Below, piece after piece: positions 1-12,000 of a stretch of 64,000 bases of DNA. This DNA is from Phylloscopus collybita (Eukaryota; Chordata; Aves; Passeriformes; Phylloscopidae): NCBI GenBank assembly GCA_027886175.1, contig JAJNNQ010000026.1, positions 31,762,001 to 31,826,000 of the forward strand. The letters are read 5' to 3'. A program made the position numbers and the translations under genes. The notes beneath the pieces are model-generated. The model searched no databases, had not been told where the DNA came from, and was given only the letters and a program-made list of their open reading frames with translations. Within the stretch, counting starts at the first letter, position 1, and each line of letters begins with the position of its first letter.

Positions 1-605
1 CTTCTGTCTATTCTAAACCTATTCTCTTTCAGTTTAAGGCCATTCCCCCTTATTCTATTACTACAGACCCTTTTAAAGAGTCCCTTTCAGGTTTCTTACA
101 GGCCCTGTTCAGGTACTGGAAGGGGCTATGAGGTGGAACCTTCTCTTCCCACAGTTGAACAACCTCAGCTCTCTCAGCCTGACTCCATAGGAGACATGCT
201 CCAGGCCTTGCATCATCTTTGTAGCCTCCTCTGCACTCACTCCAATGGGCCCACATTCTTTTTAGATTGAGGACCCCAGAGCTGGATGCAGCACTGGTGG
301 GGTCTCAGCAGAGCAGAGCAGAGAGGCAGGATCCCCTCCCTGGCCCTGCTGACTGTGCTGCTTTTGGTGCAGCCCAGGAGAAAACTGACCCTCTGGGCTG
401 GGAGTGCCCATTGCTGGGTCATGTCCAGCCTCTCAATGATCAACACCCCCAAATCCTTCTCAGCAGGGTTACTCTCTGTTCTCCACCCAGCCTATGTTGT
501 ACTTGGAGTTGCTCTGATCCACGTGCAGAACCCTTCACTGGCCTCTTGAGCATCATGAGATTTTCATGGGCTCTTAGCACTCTCCTTGTTCTTCCCTGCC
601 TGTGA
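1..605 (-). mobile_element. CR1 LINE fragment (3' UTR and end of reverse transcriptase region)
   Basis: The plus strand shows the reverse complement of a CR1 3' end. From left to right it has the CTTTCAGTTTAAGGCCATTC motif, the AGGTACTGGAAGG motif, the CTCCAGG...AACCTCAGCTCTCTCAGCC block, and the CCCAGAGCTGGATGCAGCA and GGGTCATGTCCAGC blocks. This order is standard for avian CR1. It is truncated on the right, as is usual for 5'-truncated CR1. The extreme 3' end lies off the left edge. Stops and indels in the coding part make it inactive. Confidence 0.9.
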
Positions 606-3600
606 TTAGTTCCTTTACAGCAGAAGTTGTAGAAATAGTAGCCTGACTGGGAGAGGTGATAGGAGCCCCTCTGCTGTAGCCTATTAAGTGTTGAGGAGAA
701 GCCACAGGCCATCTCATGTTTCTGTGGTTTTAAGGTTGACCTTGGCCCTGTCTAGTACAGCAGAAGCTGTCTTGGTCAGACTCCTTTATAATCAGGAGTC
801 AGAAGAAGGAACTGAAATAAAAAAAAATAAAATAAAATAAAATAAAGCAGGCAAAATCTGCTTGAGCTACTACACTCCTGACTGTCTAGGTTAACTTATT
901 CTAAAAGAGATATAAAAAGGCCACTTTAAAGCTAGCCAAAGACAAGGCCAAAGTATAATAACACTTAAAGGTTTAGAAGGGAAAGATTAAAGGTGAGAAG
1001 TCTTATCAGAAGGAAACTGATACTGGGGTGAAGATGAAAACCAAGTACTTCCAGCCTGCTCTGAGTATCAGGACACAGCACAGAAAAGGGGAAGATTGGT
1101 GGGGCAAATAGATTAAGAAATTAAGTAACAGTTAAAGAATTAGAGAAGCTGGCATTGCAAAGTGCTGTTACAAGGAAAGCTTAAAAAATCCTTGCAAGAC
1201 CCTGAAAGATGAGGACGACGGAGGTCACTGTAACTATGACGACGAGCAAAACGGACAGAGGAAAAGAGCAGGCAAAGAAAACTGAAACCAGGATGATTTG
1301 ACACACACACACACACTCTTTCTGATCACTCAGGGGAAAAGGAGAGTGGAATGAAGGTGAAAAAACACTTCAGTGGTAAGCAGAGATGGGCAGGGTTTCT
1401 TTTTGCCTTCCTCCTCTGGTTGGTATTAAATTCCTTTCCATTTCACACCTTCCATCCTAAATTGGCAGTGTCAAACTCTGCTTAAAGTTAATGAAGGATG
1501 CATTTTTAAAGTGTTCAGTATTTAATAATGCTTTTAAATGTCACTGTATTCCAAGAATTTCTAATATTGCTATGTTTTTTTATAAACCTTAATTTTTTCG
1601 CCCTTTTATATTTCCCATACATGGTAAACTCAAAGACCAAGTATAGAAATGTCTGGATATCCCCAAATATCAGCTATTGCAAACACATGGATTAATAATG
1701 ATTTACCTAATCACCAATGTAGAATTAATTCATGTAAACCTATGAGAACAGTTTGGCTCAGGAGGTATAACCAGGACCTCAAATTCCTCTTTCATGAAAG
1801 TGCATGCCAGCTCATTGACTGATATCATGCTATTGATTTGTCCTTTCAGGAAATTTGTATTTTAAGTGATTTCATATTTTAATGCAGAATAGTGATTGTG
1901 ATGAATAAGGGAAAGTGAAACAAATAGAAAAGCCCAATGTCCTAAGGAAGGAACAGAAGGAATCTATGACCCTGGTGTGGCACAGAGAGAGAAAACTTTC
2001 TACAGCTGCATGAACACGTGTGCAATCAAAGACATCTTGTCTGGGCAAAACATCCATTTTGTCTGGAAGGGCTGGAGCTCCAAAGGACCCAGCACCCTTG
2101 TTGATACACTGGTTCATGGGCTGTTGTGGCACACTATAATGTCTGATCAAGTGTTCCTGGCTTAGGTTGGCTGGAAAATCTTCTTAGCAGAAGACAATGT
2201 CAGGCTATAAAAAACCAGTTTTTATGAAGCAAGGTAGATGTTCATCCACAGTAGAGTTTTCAACCTTTGAAAACCTATGTGGTTGCCAATAGGCACTCAA
2301 TGGCACAGTTTCACAGAAGTTTCTTCTGGGAGTTGGCAAAATTTGATCCTCAGTAAATCATGAAGAATATTTTGCTATTGGAAGGGTTCCTGAAACCACA
2401 ATACGCAGCTTTACTCAGCTGCAGCTTTAAGTGCCAATCTGATTTCTTGCAAGACAACCAGTGATCAGATAAATCAATCAAACTTTTCCAGTGCTTGTGC
2501 TGAACTTCTGCTCAGAGGAAAGTGATGTGTTTACCTTATTTTGCTGTGTCAGCTGCTAGAAGTGGCATTAACTTTGATCTCTACAATATGTTTTATAGGA
2601 AATGCGGACTCCAGAATGTGAAGGGGTAGTGACACAAAGAATTGGGACTACGCAAGCAGAGGTCTTCTCACAGGTTATTTATTATACACTTGAAATCATT
2701 GCACCAATGAAATAATTGTTTAGGAGGCTTTTACTTCAATGGCAAAGAGTGACAAGATCTTGTCTGTATGCATTTAAGACCCTATATACATCCCTTTAAA
2801 TAACATAAGAAATGCATCTGTTGTATTTGCAAAATACCAGAAGGGGTAGTTTGGTCAGAATAAAGGAAAAGTTATTTTTTTCCTTTTAATCTAGACTAGC
2901 TGAAAGTCCAAGCACTCTGTAGACTCCTCTCTTAATACCCAAAGTGGCTTAAATTGTCTGACATTTTACAAACAGCTGAATTTCACTTCAGGTGCACCTG
3001 GAGAGCGAGAAGGAAGAACAAAGGATGAGGAAAAGTGTGTTGAGAATTTTACAGTGATTTGAAAGCAAGTCTGCAGATGACACTTTAGGGCCAAAGCTGT
3101 ATTTGTTAGCACTTGCATTAAGTTAACAGCTATATGTGGATAATTCTCAAAATTGGTTCTATTCTGAACACCTCCCTGCATGCCAAGATTTTATTTGATA
3201 TGTTTCTTAGCAATTTTCAGAGATGAGAACAGATAAAACAGATTTTTCTATTTACCCCTCCTCATGTCTGTTACCTTCTTTTCTGTTCTCAGTAGAGCTC
3301 CTGGGAGTGTAATAGAGGGATCATTAAAAAAGAAAAAGATCTCCTTAGATATTCTGTTGTATATTGCACTGAACAACTCTGGAAGATTTAGTCACTAAGC
3401 AAAAACTTTAGACACTTCAAGTCTCTCTGATTTCCCAAAAGCCCAGTACTTTTCATATCTATTCAGAACAGTGATTCAAAGACTATTGTTACTCTTCATT
3501 TTGACCATATCACTTCTTACAGTGTATTGCTTCACTCATTCTTTCTGGTTTATAATGTAAAACATAATAGGATTTTTCATTTTCAGGGTCTTCCATGATC

Positions 3601-5908
3601 TCTCCTCTCCTATCTATCATTTCACATTCACCATGAAGACGTCAGCCCTGTCCCTGAGTCTTTCACCCATCTCATTTTTCAAACAATTCTTTTTCAAAAT
3701 ATCTTCCTTCTTCCCCAGTGTTTAAAATGAGCTCCCTGACAATACTTACAATAAAACTTTCCTGCTTTCTTTTAAAATTCCCTTAAACTTCTCTTTTTGG
3801 AATAATAAATGAAGGATTTTCACTATAGCTGGGTACATTACTACTATGTAAAGTTCTAAAGTATCTTAATTTCCTCAGATTTTAGTTCTCTGTCTGTCTC
3901 TGTACATTATTTCATACTTTCAAATTTGTAATTTCTAATCTGTGAGGCAAAGTTCATCTCTGTTGGGTGTTTTCACTAGGCTTAGAGCGATGCAGTCCTG
4001 GATGTAATGCTGAGCTGTGACGAGAAAAACAAAACAAAAAACCAAAATCAAAACTAAAACCAATGCTAGAAAGAGTACCTTTGAAGAAAGAGTTGCTTAT
4101 GTTTTCTAGCGAAAAAATAGAAGAGTCATTTTCTGAGACCCAAAATGCACAACAAATGACGAAGTTACAATTGTTTACACTCAGAGTGGGAAATGTATCT
4201 TCATGTTCCAAATTAATTTACTTCAGCTTTATGGGTATGCACACCTGCTGAACAGATATTCCAGAATGCCTTCAGCAAAAACCCTCCAAGAGAGACTTAC
4301 ATTTTTTTAAAGTTTGTATTACTACATTTTAGAGTTGTGTGGTCAAGAAATTACATCAGCGGTCAAACAGTTCATTGCCACAATAACTTTGTTTTTAATG
4401 CCATTTTTAGAAGATCTGGGGACATCAAGCCCCGCATAGCACAGTCAGTTAAATCTCTCTTTGTGATACAGTAATTGCAGAGACCTGATAGTTCTGTTGA
4501 CTGCAGAGGATGGGAAAGGCTTCAGTTCTCAGCAGTATTTTCTGGATCATAATACGTTATTTGTCTGAAAAGTAGAAGTAAAACTCAGTGTATTTTCTTG
4601 CACAGACACTCTCATATAGCACAAAATTTGATTTTGTAAGACGAAAAATACATAAACATGTCATCAAATCACTGATGAAATACTAAAAAAACTAAGGACC
4701 AATAATAAAGGAAACACTGAATGGGAAGTCAGCTATAAGAATTCTGTAACCATTAAGCATCTACAAGCATTAATGTGTGATGACAAAAGGTAATATTTAT
4801 AAAAGCCGTTTTGCTCAATATGGATAAAAACAAGATTAAAGGACACTAATATTTCTAATACAGTACAAAAAAAAAAAAAAAAAAAAGAGAGAAGTAAAAT
4901 CGCATGGTTTTATAAACAACGGAAGAATTTCTTTCCGAATGTACAAATTACCTTACATTTAGTCTATTCTTGCAACCAAAACTAAGAAAATGACTCATCA
5001 TTATGTTCTACATTCTACAAAATTTTCTTAATTAGGGTTTCATTTTAGTTCCATGCCATTAAAAACAGAGCCAGCTTTTACAGATGAGATGCTTGATCCT
5101 GTAAACACTTTCCTCATGCATAGGCCCACTGAATTCCAGCAAAATGTTCAGGACCAGAGTAAAATAGATTTTTTTTTAATCTGTAGACAAACATAATAAT
5201 AATAGAAAAAGCCTAATTCAAAGATAGATAAGCCACAAATGGCTTTTTGTGGTAACAGTAATTAACACAGAAATACAGTTGAAATAATATTTGCAATATA
5301 ACCTAATTTTAGCAGCTTGTAGTCTTAAAACTTTGTTAAAATCCCTTTTGCTAGTGCCTCATAGTATTTTATATTATTTATATTTATTCTGTTTTCCTGT
5401 GAAGATTGGAAAAAACAATGAGGGGACTTATTTAAACTGTCATCATGTTGAATTCAACCGAAATATGGGGTTGAATACCCTAGTGTAACCCATGCAATGA
5501 GATATTTGCTGCCTCAGCCATGAATTTCTTCCTCTCTCTAGGATTTCCAGTGATGGGACATGATGAGAGTTTCCTCACTGAATGGCAATTAGTCTAGGTC
5601 CTCCTTATGTTCATCCTGTCTGTCAACACCTGTCCAACCTGCAGTGAAGGAGTGACTTCATCAGGGTGCATGTACAAACTTCTGCTGGCCTTGCTCTAGG
5701 GACCTTGAGTCCTGGTGTGTTCCTGGCCCTGACACCACATGGGCAAGTCCCACCAGAGAACTGCAACCAGCACCAGTGGCTCCCACAGCCCAGCCATGTG
5801 CCAGGTCTGATACAGGGCACGCAGGTGCTGCTCTCTCTGCCTGCCATGCACTTCTGGGCTGTGCTTCCACAGACACCAAAGAGAAAGGAGTGTGGCTGAT
5901 AAACAATG
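606..5908. other. Intergenic, no gene recognised
   Basis: AT-rich unique-looking DNA. It holds an (AAAAT)n tract at about 816-846, a CA run at 1300-1316, an A20 run at 4867-4886, and a small CpG cluster with ACGACG motifs at about 1208-1262. Open frames here are short and overlap on both strands without splice-consistent structure. A modestly GC-richer stretch at 5590-5900 precedes the SINE and was not identified. Confidence 0.6.
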
Positions 5909-6050
5909 CTGAGACTGGCTCAGCTGGTTGGAGCATGGTCCTAATAATGCCAAAGTTGTGGGTTTGATCCTTGTATGGGCTGCTCAGTTAAGAGGTGGAT
6001 TCAATGATCCCTATGGGTGCCTTCCAACTCAGAATATTCTGTATTAATAA
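5909..6050 (+). mobile_element. tRNA-Ile-derived SINE with CR1-like tail (TguSINE1 type)
   Basis: The head is a degraded tRNA-Ile gene. An A-box-like GGCTCAGCTGGTTGGAGC lies at 5918-5935, followed by a CTAATAATGCC anticodon-loop region and a B-box-like GGGTTTGATCC at 5960-5970. A tail follows that is shared with the CR1 3' end: a GATTCAATGATCCCTATGGG motif, then CCTTCCAACTC and ATTCTGTA. This tRNA-plus-CR1-tail architecture is that of TguSINE1 from zebra finch, which CR1 enzymes mobilise. Base changes in both boxes show an old, inactive copy. It is not a functional tRNA gene, because the acceptor stem is not preserved and the tail is fused on. Confidence 0.85.
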
Positions 6051-6493
6051 GGAGCTGTGCTGAGCCTTGGAAAGGCACTCCCACATTTTACAGTGTAGAT
6101 AGACTTAATTATTCTACTATTTCATGCTATTGCATCGGTATAGTGGAGGACAGCACTCAGACTCCAAGTCACTAAATAGAATGAACACAGCTTTTTGTTT
6201 AAAACAAATAAGGTAATAGAACTTGAGTAAATATGATAGATTCATAATTACATTTCACACTAATTATAACAGCTACAAAAAGGTACGAATTTGCTTACAG
6301 TTATAAACAGCAGTTATAAACATCAGTTTGGGCAGGTCTTCCTGGAAAAGACAAGAGCCAAGACTTAGTTCAGGATGGTGTTTAACCACATGAGTAACAT
6401 TTAATTTTAACCTCATGAATAAAGGCTTTGTAGTTTCAGAATCTAAGTGAGAAAAATAAAATCAATAAAACAATAGTTGAAATATTCTTCTTT

Positions 6494-6554
<61 letters not shown>

Positions 6555-7268
6555 GAAATATGTTAAGCAGCCCTGCATTCTGGAATAGAGTATTTTTTAC
6601 AAAGTCTGTCAAACTAAGCAAAAGGCAACAAGAGAATTTATCTCCTTCTGTAGAAATTACTTCATTGCATGACTTATTTGAAGGTAACCACTGAGTCACC
6701 TTCACAAAGAACTTGACTGTTCACAAATATATTTTCAGTCTTTATTATTCTCAACATCAGAGGGCTTTTCTAGTGTCACCTTTTCATTAGCTTGTTGGTA
6801 GATATGTCTCTCCTCCCCTGAGCTAACCACTTCTAGCAAAGAGCCAGGAGAGCAGCTTGATGGCCCTGCTGCCTGCTTGGTGGGTCCAGCCTCAGGGATG
6901 CTTGGGAACAAAGGACAGAAAGGTTCCAGAAGGCAGAGCAGCTGCTGACACCAGCAAGGCACCTCAAATCTTTTAAACTGAGGTGAGAAGCAAACCCTAC
7001 AGGGGAGAAGGTCTGTGAGCTGTTCCTGAGCCCACACCAGAGCAGGCATGATCATGGCTCTTTGCCTTGTAATTCCATTGCCACACACTTCACTAATATG
7101 CAAATGTACTGAAGTGTGGCCAAATATGCTCAGAGAAAATATCAGCAAGGAGAAAAAACCAATTCTGAATGAGCTGCCAGCTCAAGAAATTGTGCTCCTA
7201 TGTCTATTATCTGGAGATATTTACATGCTTGACATTCCATTACTGGCTTGGGAATAATTTATTTATTT
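6051..7268. other. Intergenic, including a 57-nt T run
   Basis: No gene recognised. A long T homopolymer lies at 6497-6553. A moderately GC-rich stretch at 6800-7060 lies under a 137-codon minus-strand open frame with no recognisable domain and no supporting gene structure. Confidence 0.55.
6497..6553. repeat. Poly-T homopolymer, 57 nt
   Basis: An uninterrupted run of T. Its length may be imprecise in the assembly. No polyadenylation signal on the minus strand next to it supports a processed retrocopy. Confidence 0.9.
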
Positions 7269-7469
7269 ATTCTGATCAAGATTATGAAGCTAAGTTGCTG
7301 TCACCATGTACCATGTTTTTGTCCTGGTGATTTTTCCCCCTTCTTTTAAGTCTTAGGAATTTCATGCGGTTTTACTTGGATTTCCCCTCTTTCTTAAGAG
7401 CTCTATTGTTCTCTACTGTCTGGGCTCAAAGGTCTTGAATAGTACCTTACACTTCTAATTCTTGCAGCC
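7269..7469 (+). repeat. Diverged direct repeat, copy 1
   Basis: This 200-bp block aligns in the same orientation with 8831-9031, at a fixed offset of about 1,562 bp and roughly three-quarters identity by eye. Shared landmarks in order are ATTCTGAT(C/T)AAGA, TCCTGGTGA, the TTTCCTC/TTTCCCCTC run, GTCTTGAA and TTGCAGC. Similarity may extend weakly leftwards to about 7197. The family is not recognised. Confidence 0.75.
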
Positions 7470-8830
7470 AAAAAAATCTTAAAATAAATCACTGAATGTT
7501 GTTCAAAGAGCTGAACCCAGAACCCTCATTTCATAGAGTTGCTCTCCTGAATTTTTGACAAAATAAATATTGATTTATAACATTTTAAATGCCTGAAAAC
7601 ACCTTTTCTCTTTCATATCATAGTATTTTCTGTTAATTTAGTTGTAATTTTGAGTACTATTTAAATACCTTTATGGGCAATAAGAAGAAATGGATAATTT
7701 TTCTTGACTTGGACACACCTGTGTCTCTTTCAGCCTTACTACATTACTGTTTGTCTTCAGTCTGTGACTAGAAGCTGAACCTTTACTTGATCACACGAAT
7801 GTACACTGGTTCCACTGATCCTTTGCAAATACATAAAGTAAATATATATACAATATATATACAACATATATACAATATATATAAACCTTTCCCAGTTTAA
7901 AATCCTATTTAAAAATTAAATCAGTAGAGCAAAAGAAAGAAGAGAGTGAAGAACAAGAAGAGGCTTTAGTCTAAAACTGAAGATGAAAACTGTTAAATAA
8001 TTGACTACTCAGAAAGAGAACCATTGAAGAAATTTTTGTTGATTGTTTATGAAATAATGCATTGCAGAAGTCCTAAACATAATATCAACAAGATTCTGAC
8101 AAGTGATTTTGAGGAATACAGAAGAAGCAGTTCTTGTCCCTAGAAGTGCAAGTGAAGGGGAAAGATGAGAGGGGAAAGATTGTTTCCCAGCTTTATTTAA
8201 AAGCCAAAGAACAGAGGCATAGCCAGGACTTGTAACTTGCCTGGTCACAGGCTAATCAGTTTTTTAACAGAACACTGACACTGATTTCCAGTCATAGGAT
8301 GGCTATTCCTATTTTGATTTTCTCCTGGTTACTACAAGTTACAAACTGAACCTGTCCTGGCCTGGAGAACTCACTGTGTAAAAGAAACCAAACATCCAGG
8401 TAATGAAACCCACCTGAAGACTGCAGCAATGGTAGGTCATAGCCTGTGTGTGGGTTCTGTGGATTGCTACCTCCAATCCTTGCAGATTTTAGCTGGTTAT
8501 TTTCTGGATATAAAGCACCAAGTAGAAATGAGTTTTCAGAGACGATTTGAGTGGAATATAGCATCAAGAGGGTTGTCAATGTGCAGCACATTCCATTATA
8601 TATGTAGGACAACTCTTAGAAAGGAGCGTATGGAATGAATACCAAGATTTGTAGCCTGACCAGAGTAACAGAATATCTATTGCCAGCAAAATCCTGGAAG
8701 TGATAAAACATTGATTTGCAGAGCAAAAAAAGCAGAGGTTGACTTATTAGAAATTAAACAATAGATCTTCTGTCTAAGAAATTCACAGCATTTATGTTCG
8801 TTCTGCTCAAACATATTGCTTCTGGCAGTG
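7470..8830. other. Sequence between the two direct repeats
   Basis: AT-rich DNA with a TA/CATA-rich simple repeat at 7841-7883. No coding domain, primer-binding site or polypurine tract was recognised, so the flanking repeats cannot be shown to be LTRs of a single element. Confidence 0.5.
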
Positions 8831-9031
8831 ATTCTGATTAAGAATATGAAGGTAAATTGTTATCACCATATATCAGGTTTTTTTCCTGGTGAGTTTTTCT
8901 TCCCTGTCAAGTTCTTAGGTGTTCCACTAAGTTTTCCTTGAATTTCCTCTTTTTCTTGTGAGCACTGCAGTTTTGTACAGTCTGGACTCTAAAGTCTTGA
9001 ACAGAACCTCACAGTTCTAATCCTTGCAGCT
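8831..9031 (+). repeat. Diverged direct repeat, copy 2
   Basis: Second copy of the block at 7269-7469, in the same orientation. The alignment ends sharply after CTTGCAGC on both copies. The flanking sequence then diverges, which is expected at a repeat boundary. Confidence 0.75.
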
Positions 9032-12000
9032 GCAAAGACAGGGATTTACTTACCAACTCAAAATGGAGGAGGAAAACAGCCAGGTTTCCTAGGCACTGAG
9101 CTGATGATCTGATATTTAGATCATCTTTCACTTTCCTTACAGAACAAAAGGTAGCAAACATGCAAAAGGGTAGAGAATATCATCCAGCACACTTGCCATC
9201 TTTTCCTTTCATTTCATAGTTAAGTGGCAGTTTGAGATGCTCTTTGTGGTTTGTGAGATGTGTGAACATTAAGCTGCTGTTCCAGATGAAATTTCACTTC
9301 CTGGACACACCATGCCAGAGTATCTCAGTTTACCTCTGGTTTTAAGCTTTGATGTCACAATGACTGCTTTTGAAATGCATGCTGGATATTGTCCACCATT
9401 GCTACTGAGCACAGAGAAATAAAAATATGAAGTAGTCTTAATAAAATGTCCTTTGAGCATTGTAAATTTTGCCAACCCTGAAAAGCCTGTAAGAAAAAAT
9501 TTATGTCATTGGTACAATCAAACTTGTACATTTTGTGTAGCTCAAACCTCTGAATCTTTTGTACAATACCCTGTGCTTGTTTTCAGTAGTGTCTGTATGA
9601 TGCTAGCTAATTGGTATTACCAGCAGGACACAAACAATTATTTATGGTTTCTGTCTGTTGATTTCAATGAAACAGGAGTTGCTCATCCTGAGGTTTTGCT
9701 GTTTGGTTGTCAAAACATAACACAATATTATCAAAAGAGTTAAAGTTGATTATGAATCTTGTAAAATCAACCATTTACAGCAGTTAAATTTTAGCTTCCA
9801 GATAAAGTCCAAGACTGAAATATTAAAGTAATAAATTTTCTTATAAATCTCTAAAACTCCATAACTTTTGATTTTTAAATAACTTGTCACCATCCTAGGG
9901 AATTACTGAGACCAAAGAAAAAGAAAATATAAAACTTATCATGTCTTGCATTTTTTCCTCCCCATTTTTCAACAAGTAGATTAAAATTTCTAGAAGAAAA
10001 AGTTTACGGATGCTTTCTTTTACATAGTATGAATTCAGAAACATCCCCATCTAGAAAAAAAATGCATTGGAATTTTAATTGCATTTCTGGCAAAACTATC
10101 CAGAGGACACTGCATTCTGCTGTACATATAATTATACAAGGAAAATGTTCACAAAATATAGAGAATTTACAGGGGAAAAAATAATAAGGCAATATTTAAT
10201 GAGACCATACTTGAAAAAAGTGATAAATTAAAGCAGCAGTTATGCTTTTCTTCCTCTCCTGGTTAATAATTGTCAAGGTCATCTACAAAGAATATTTCTG
10301 GAGAAAAAATAACTTGTTCTCTGCAATTCATAGGTGAAAAGTAGTATTTTGTAGAATAAATTACTAGATCGGGCCTTTGACAAATACAAGGCACAACCCA
10401 AATTGTCAGTGTAAAGTTATCCATAGAATAATAATTTTCAGTTCTTTCTTTATTGTGTACAACTTTTGATATTTCTCTCCTTATTCTACTGATTCAGTGG
10501 GTTTTTTTCCACAATTCTTATGTAAGTGTGCTGCCTTGTTTACTAGGTTGCTTATTTGTAGATGGCTGCTCTTTATTCACTGATGTCTAAAGGGCTGAAT
10601 CTCTTTAGGGCAGCAGCTGTCTTTCTTACTGAAACTTTTCTAATCTTTTTGTCTCTAATATAATAATAGTAGTGGCTCACAAACAACATCCTGTAGCCTG
10701 CAAAGAGTACAATTGCACATAGAGCTATTTATAGCTAAGGCATTTTATTTATTTGTTTGTTTATTTTTATTAATTTTTTCTTTTCCTTCAGATTGCCTTC
10801 AGATTGGCCAGGCCAAACCTTCTACCCTTTGTCTTTCTCTTATTACGAGACAAACATCTGTTGAACATGATATATGTTTCATTTTTTCCATTTGCTATTT
10901 TCCACAGCTATTTTCCACCATGTTTGTGCAATTTTCATCATTGCCTTGATCTAGAGGGAGAATAAGCCTGCTTTTGCAGTCCAGATACTGCAAATTGATG
11001 TCACCAGCCTGTTACATCTCTCCTGGATTCTGCATCATTACCACTTGTTCTTCCACAGTGAATCAAAAGGTGTTGTGAAGTAATCCATCATTCAAGTGAC
11101 TAGCAGGAGCATGTTGAAGCTCCAACTAGACTGGGATGGGACATACAATTTCATGCTGGACTCCTCTTTATGTTTCTCATATATTTACTAGAACTGAGAA
11201 TACAGCAGATTAGAATATTGAGAAAATGTTGCTGAAAACAGGCTTCCACTTCTTTTCTGTTACCACTTTATGCAACTAAGATTAGCTCAGACAGATACGT
11301 GTGAAAGACGAAACCCTGACAGTGGGAGTTTTTGTCACTGACTCCAGTTGAAACTGGAATTTGTTTGCAGTTGTGTCTCAAAATGTCAGTGCTGGAAATG
11401 AACTTGGAATGTGCTATTTATCTTAGAGGGATTCAAACCAACCTCTTGCCACAGATCCATAAAAAATATGCAGTATCACAGACACTTCTCTTGTACGTCA
11501 ATTAATTGACATAAAATGATATCTATTAACCTATTTATCTTTAAAAATCCCTGAAACCCCCCAAATTTTCATTTCAGACTTCTGTCACTGAGTAGCAGTA
11601 AAAATTTGTTCTGTGAAATCTCATTTATTTTTAACAAATCTTTCAAAATCCAAATTTCTTTATATTCTTTTATTTCTTTATCTCTCTTTTACTTGTTTAG
11701 TAGTAAAAATAAGATTTATTCTTTTTATTTCTTATTGAAATAATACAACTTCTTTCCTTTTCTGTTCTGTTCACAACTAATGTCAACAGTTTCATATGAT
11801 GAGGTTTCCTGCATTATGTCAAAAGCTAGGGAGAAGATGGTCAGTCTTTGATTCACAAATGAATTCAAAGCAGCCAGTTCACTGTGTGAAATTATTCTTG
11901 CAAGGAACAGATTAATCTTGATTTTGCGACCCAGCTGAGAGTATAATATGACTACTATCTATACTCCTACTTGAATTGCAGTATATTCATATTGATTTGT

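Noticed and set aside
237..452. Reverse-transcriptase-like minus-strand frame
   Set aside because: Part of a truncated, mutated CR1. Annotated as a mobile element, not a gene.
5918..5985. Possible tRNA-Ile gene
   Set aside because: Both promoter boxes are present but the acceptor stem is lost and a CR1-like tail is fused, so it is a SINE head.
6735..7148. 137-codon minus-strand open frame
   Set aside because: No recognisable domain, no promoter or splice structure, single exon in intergenic DNA. Kept only as a note.
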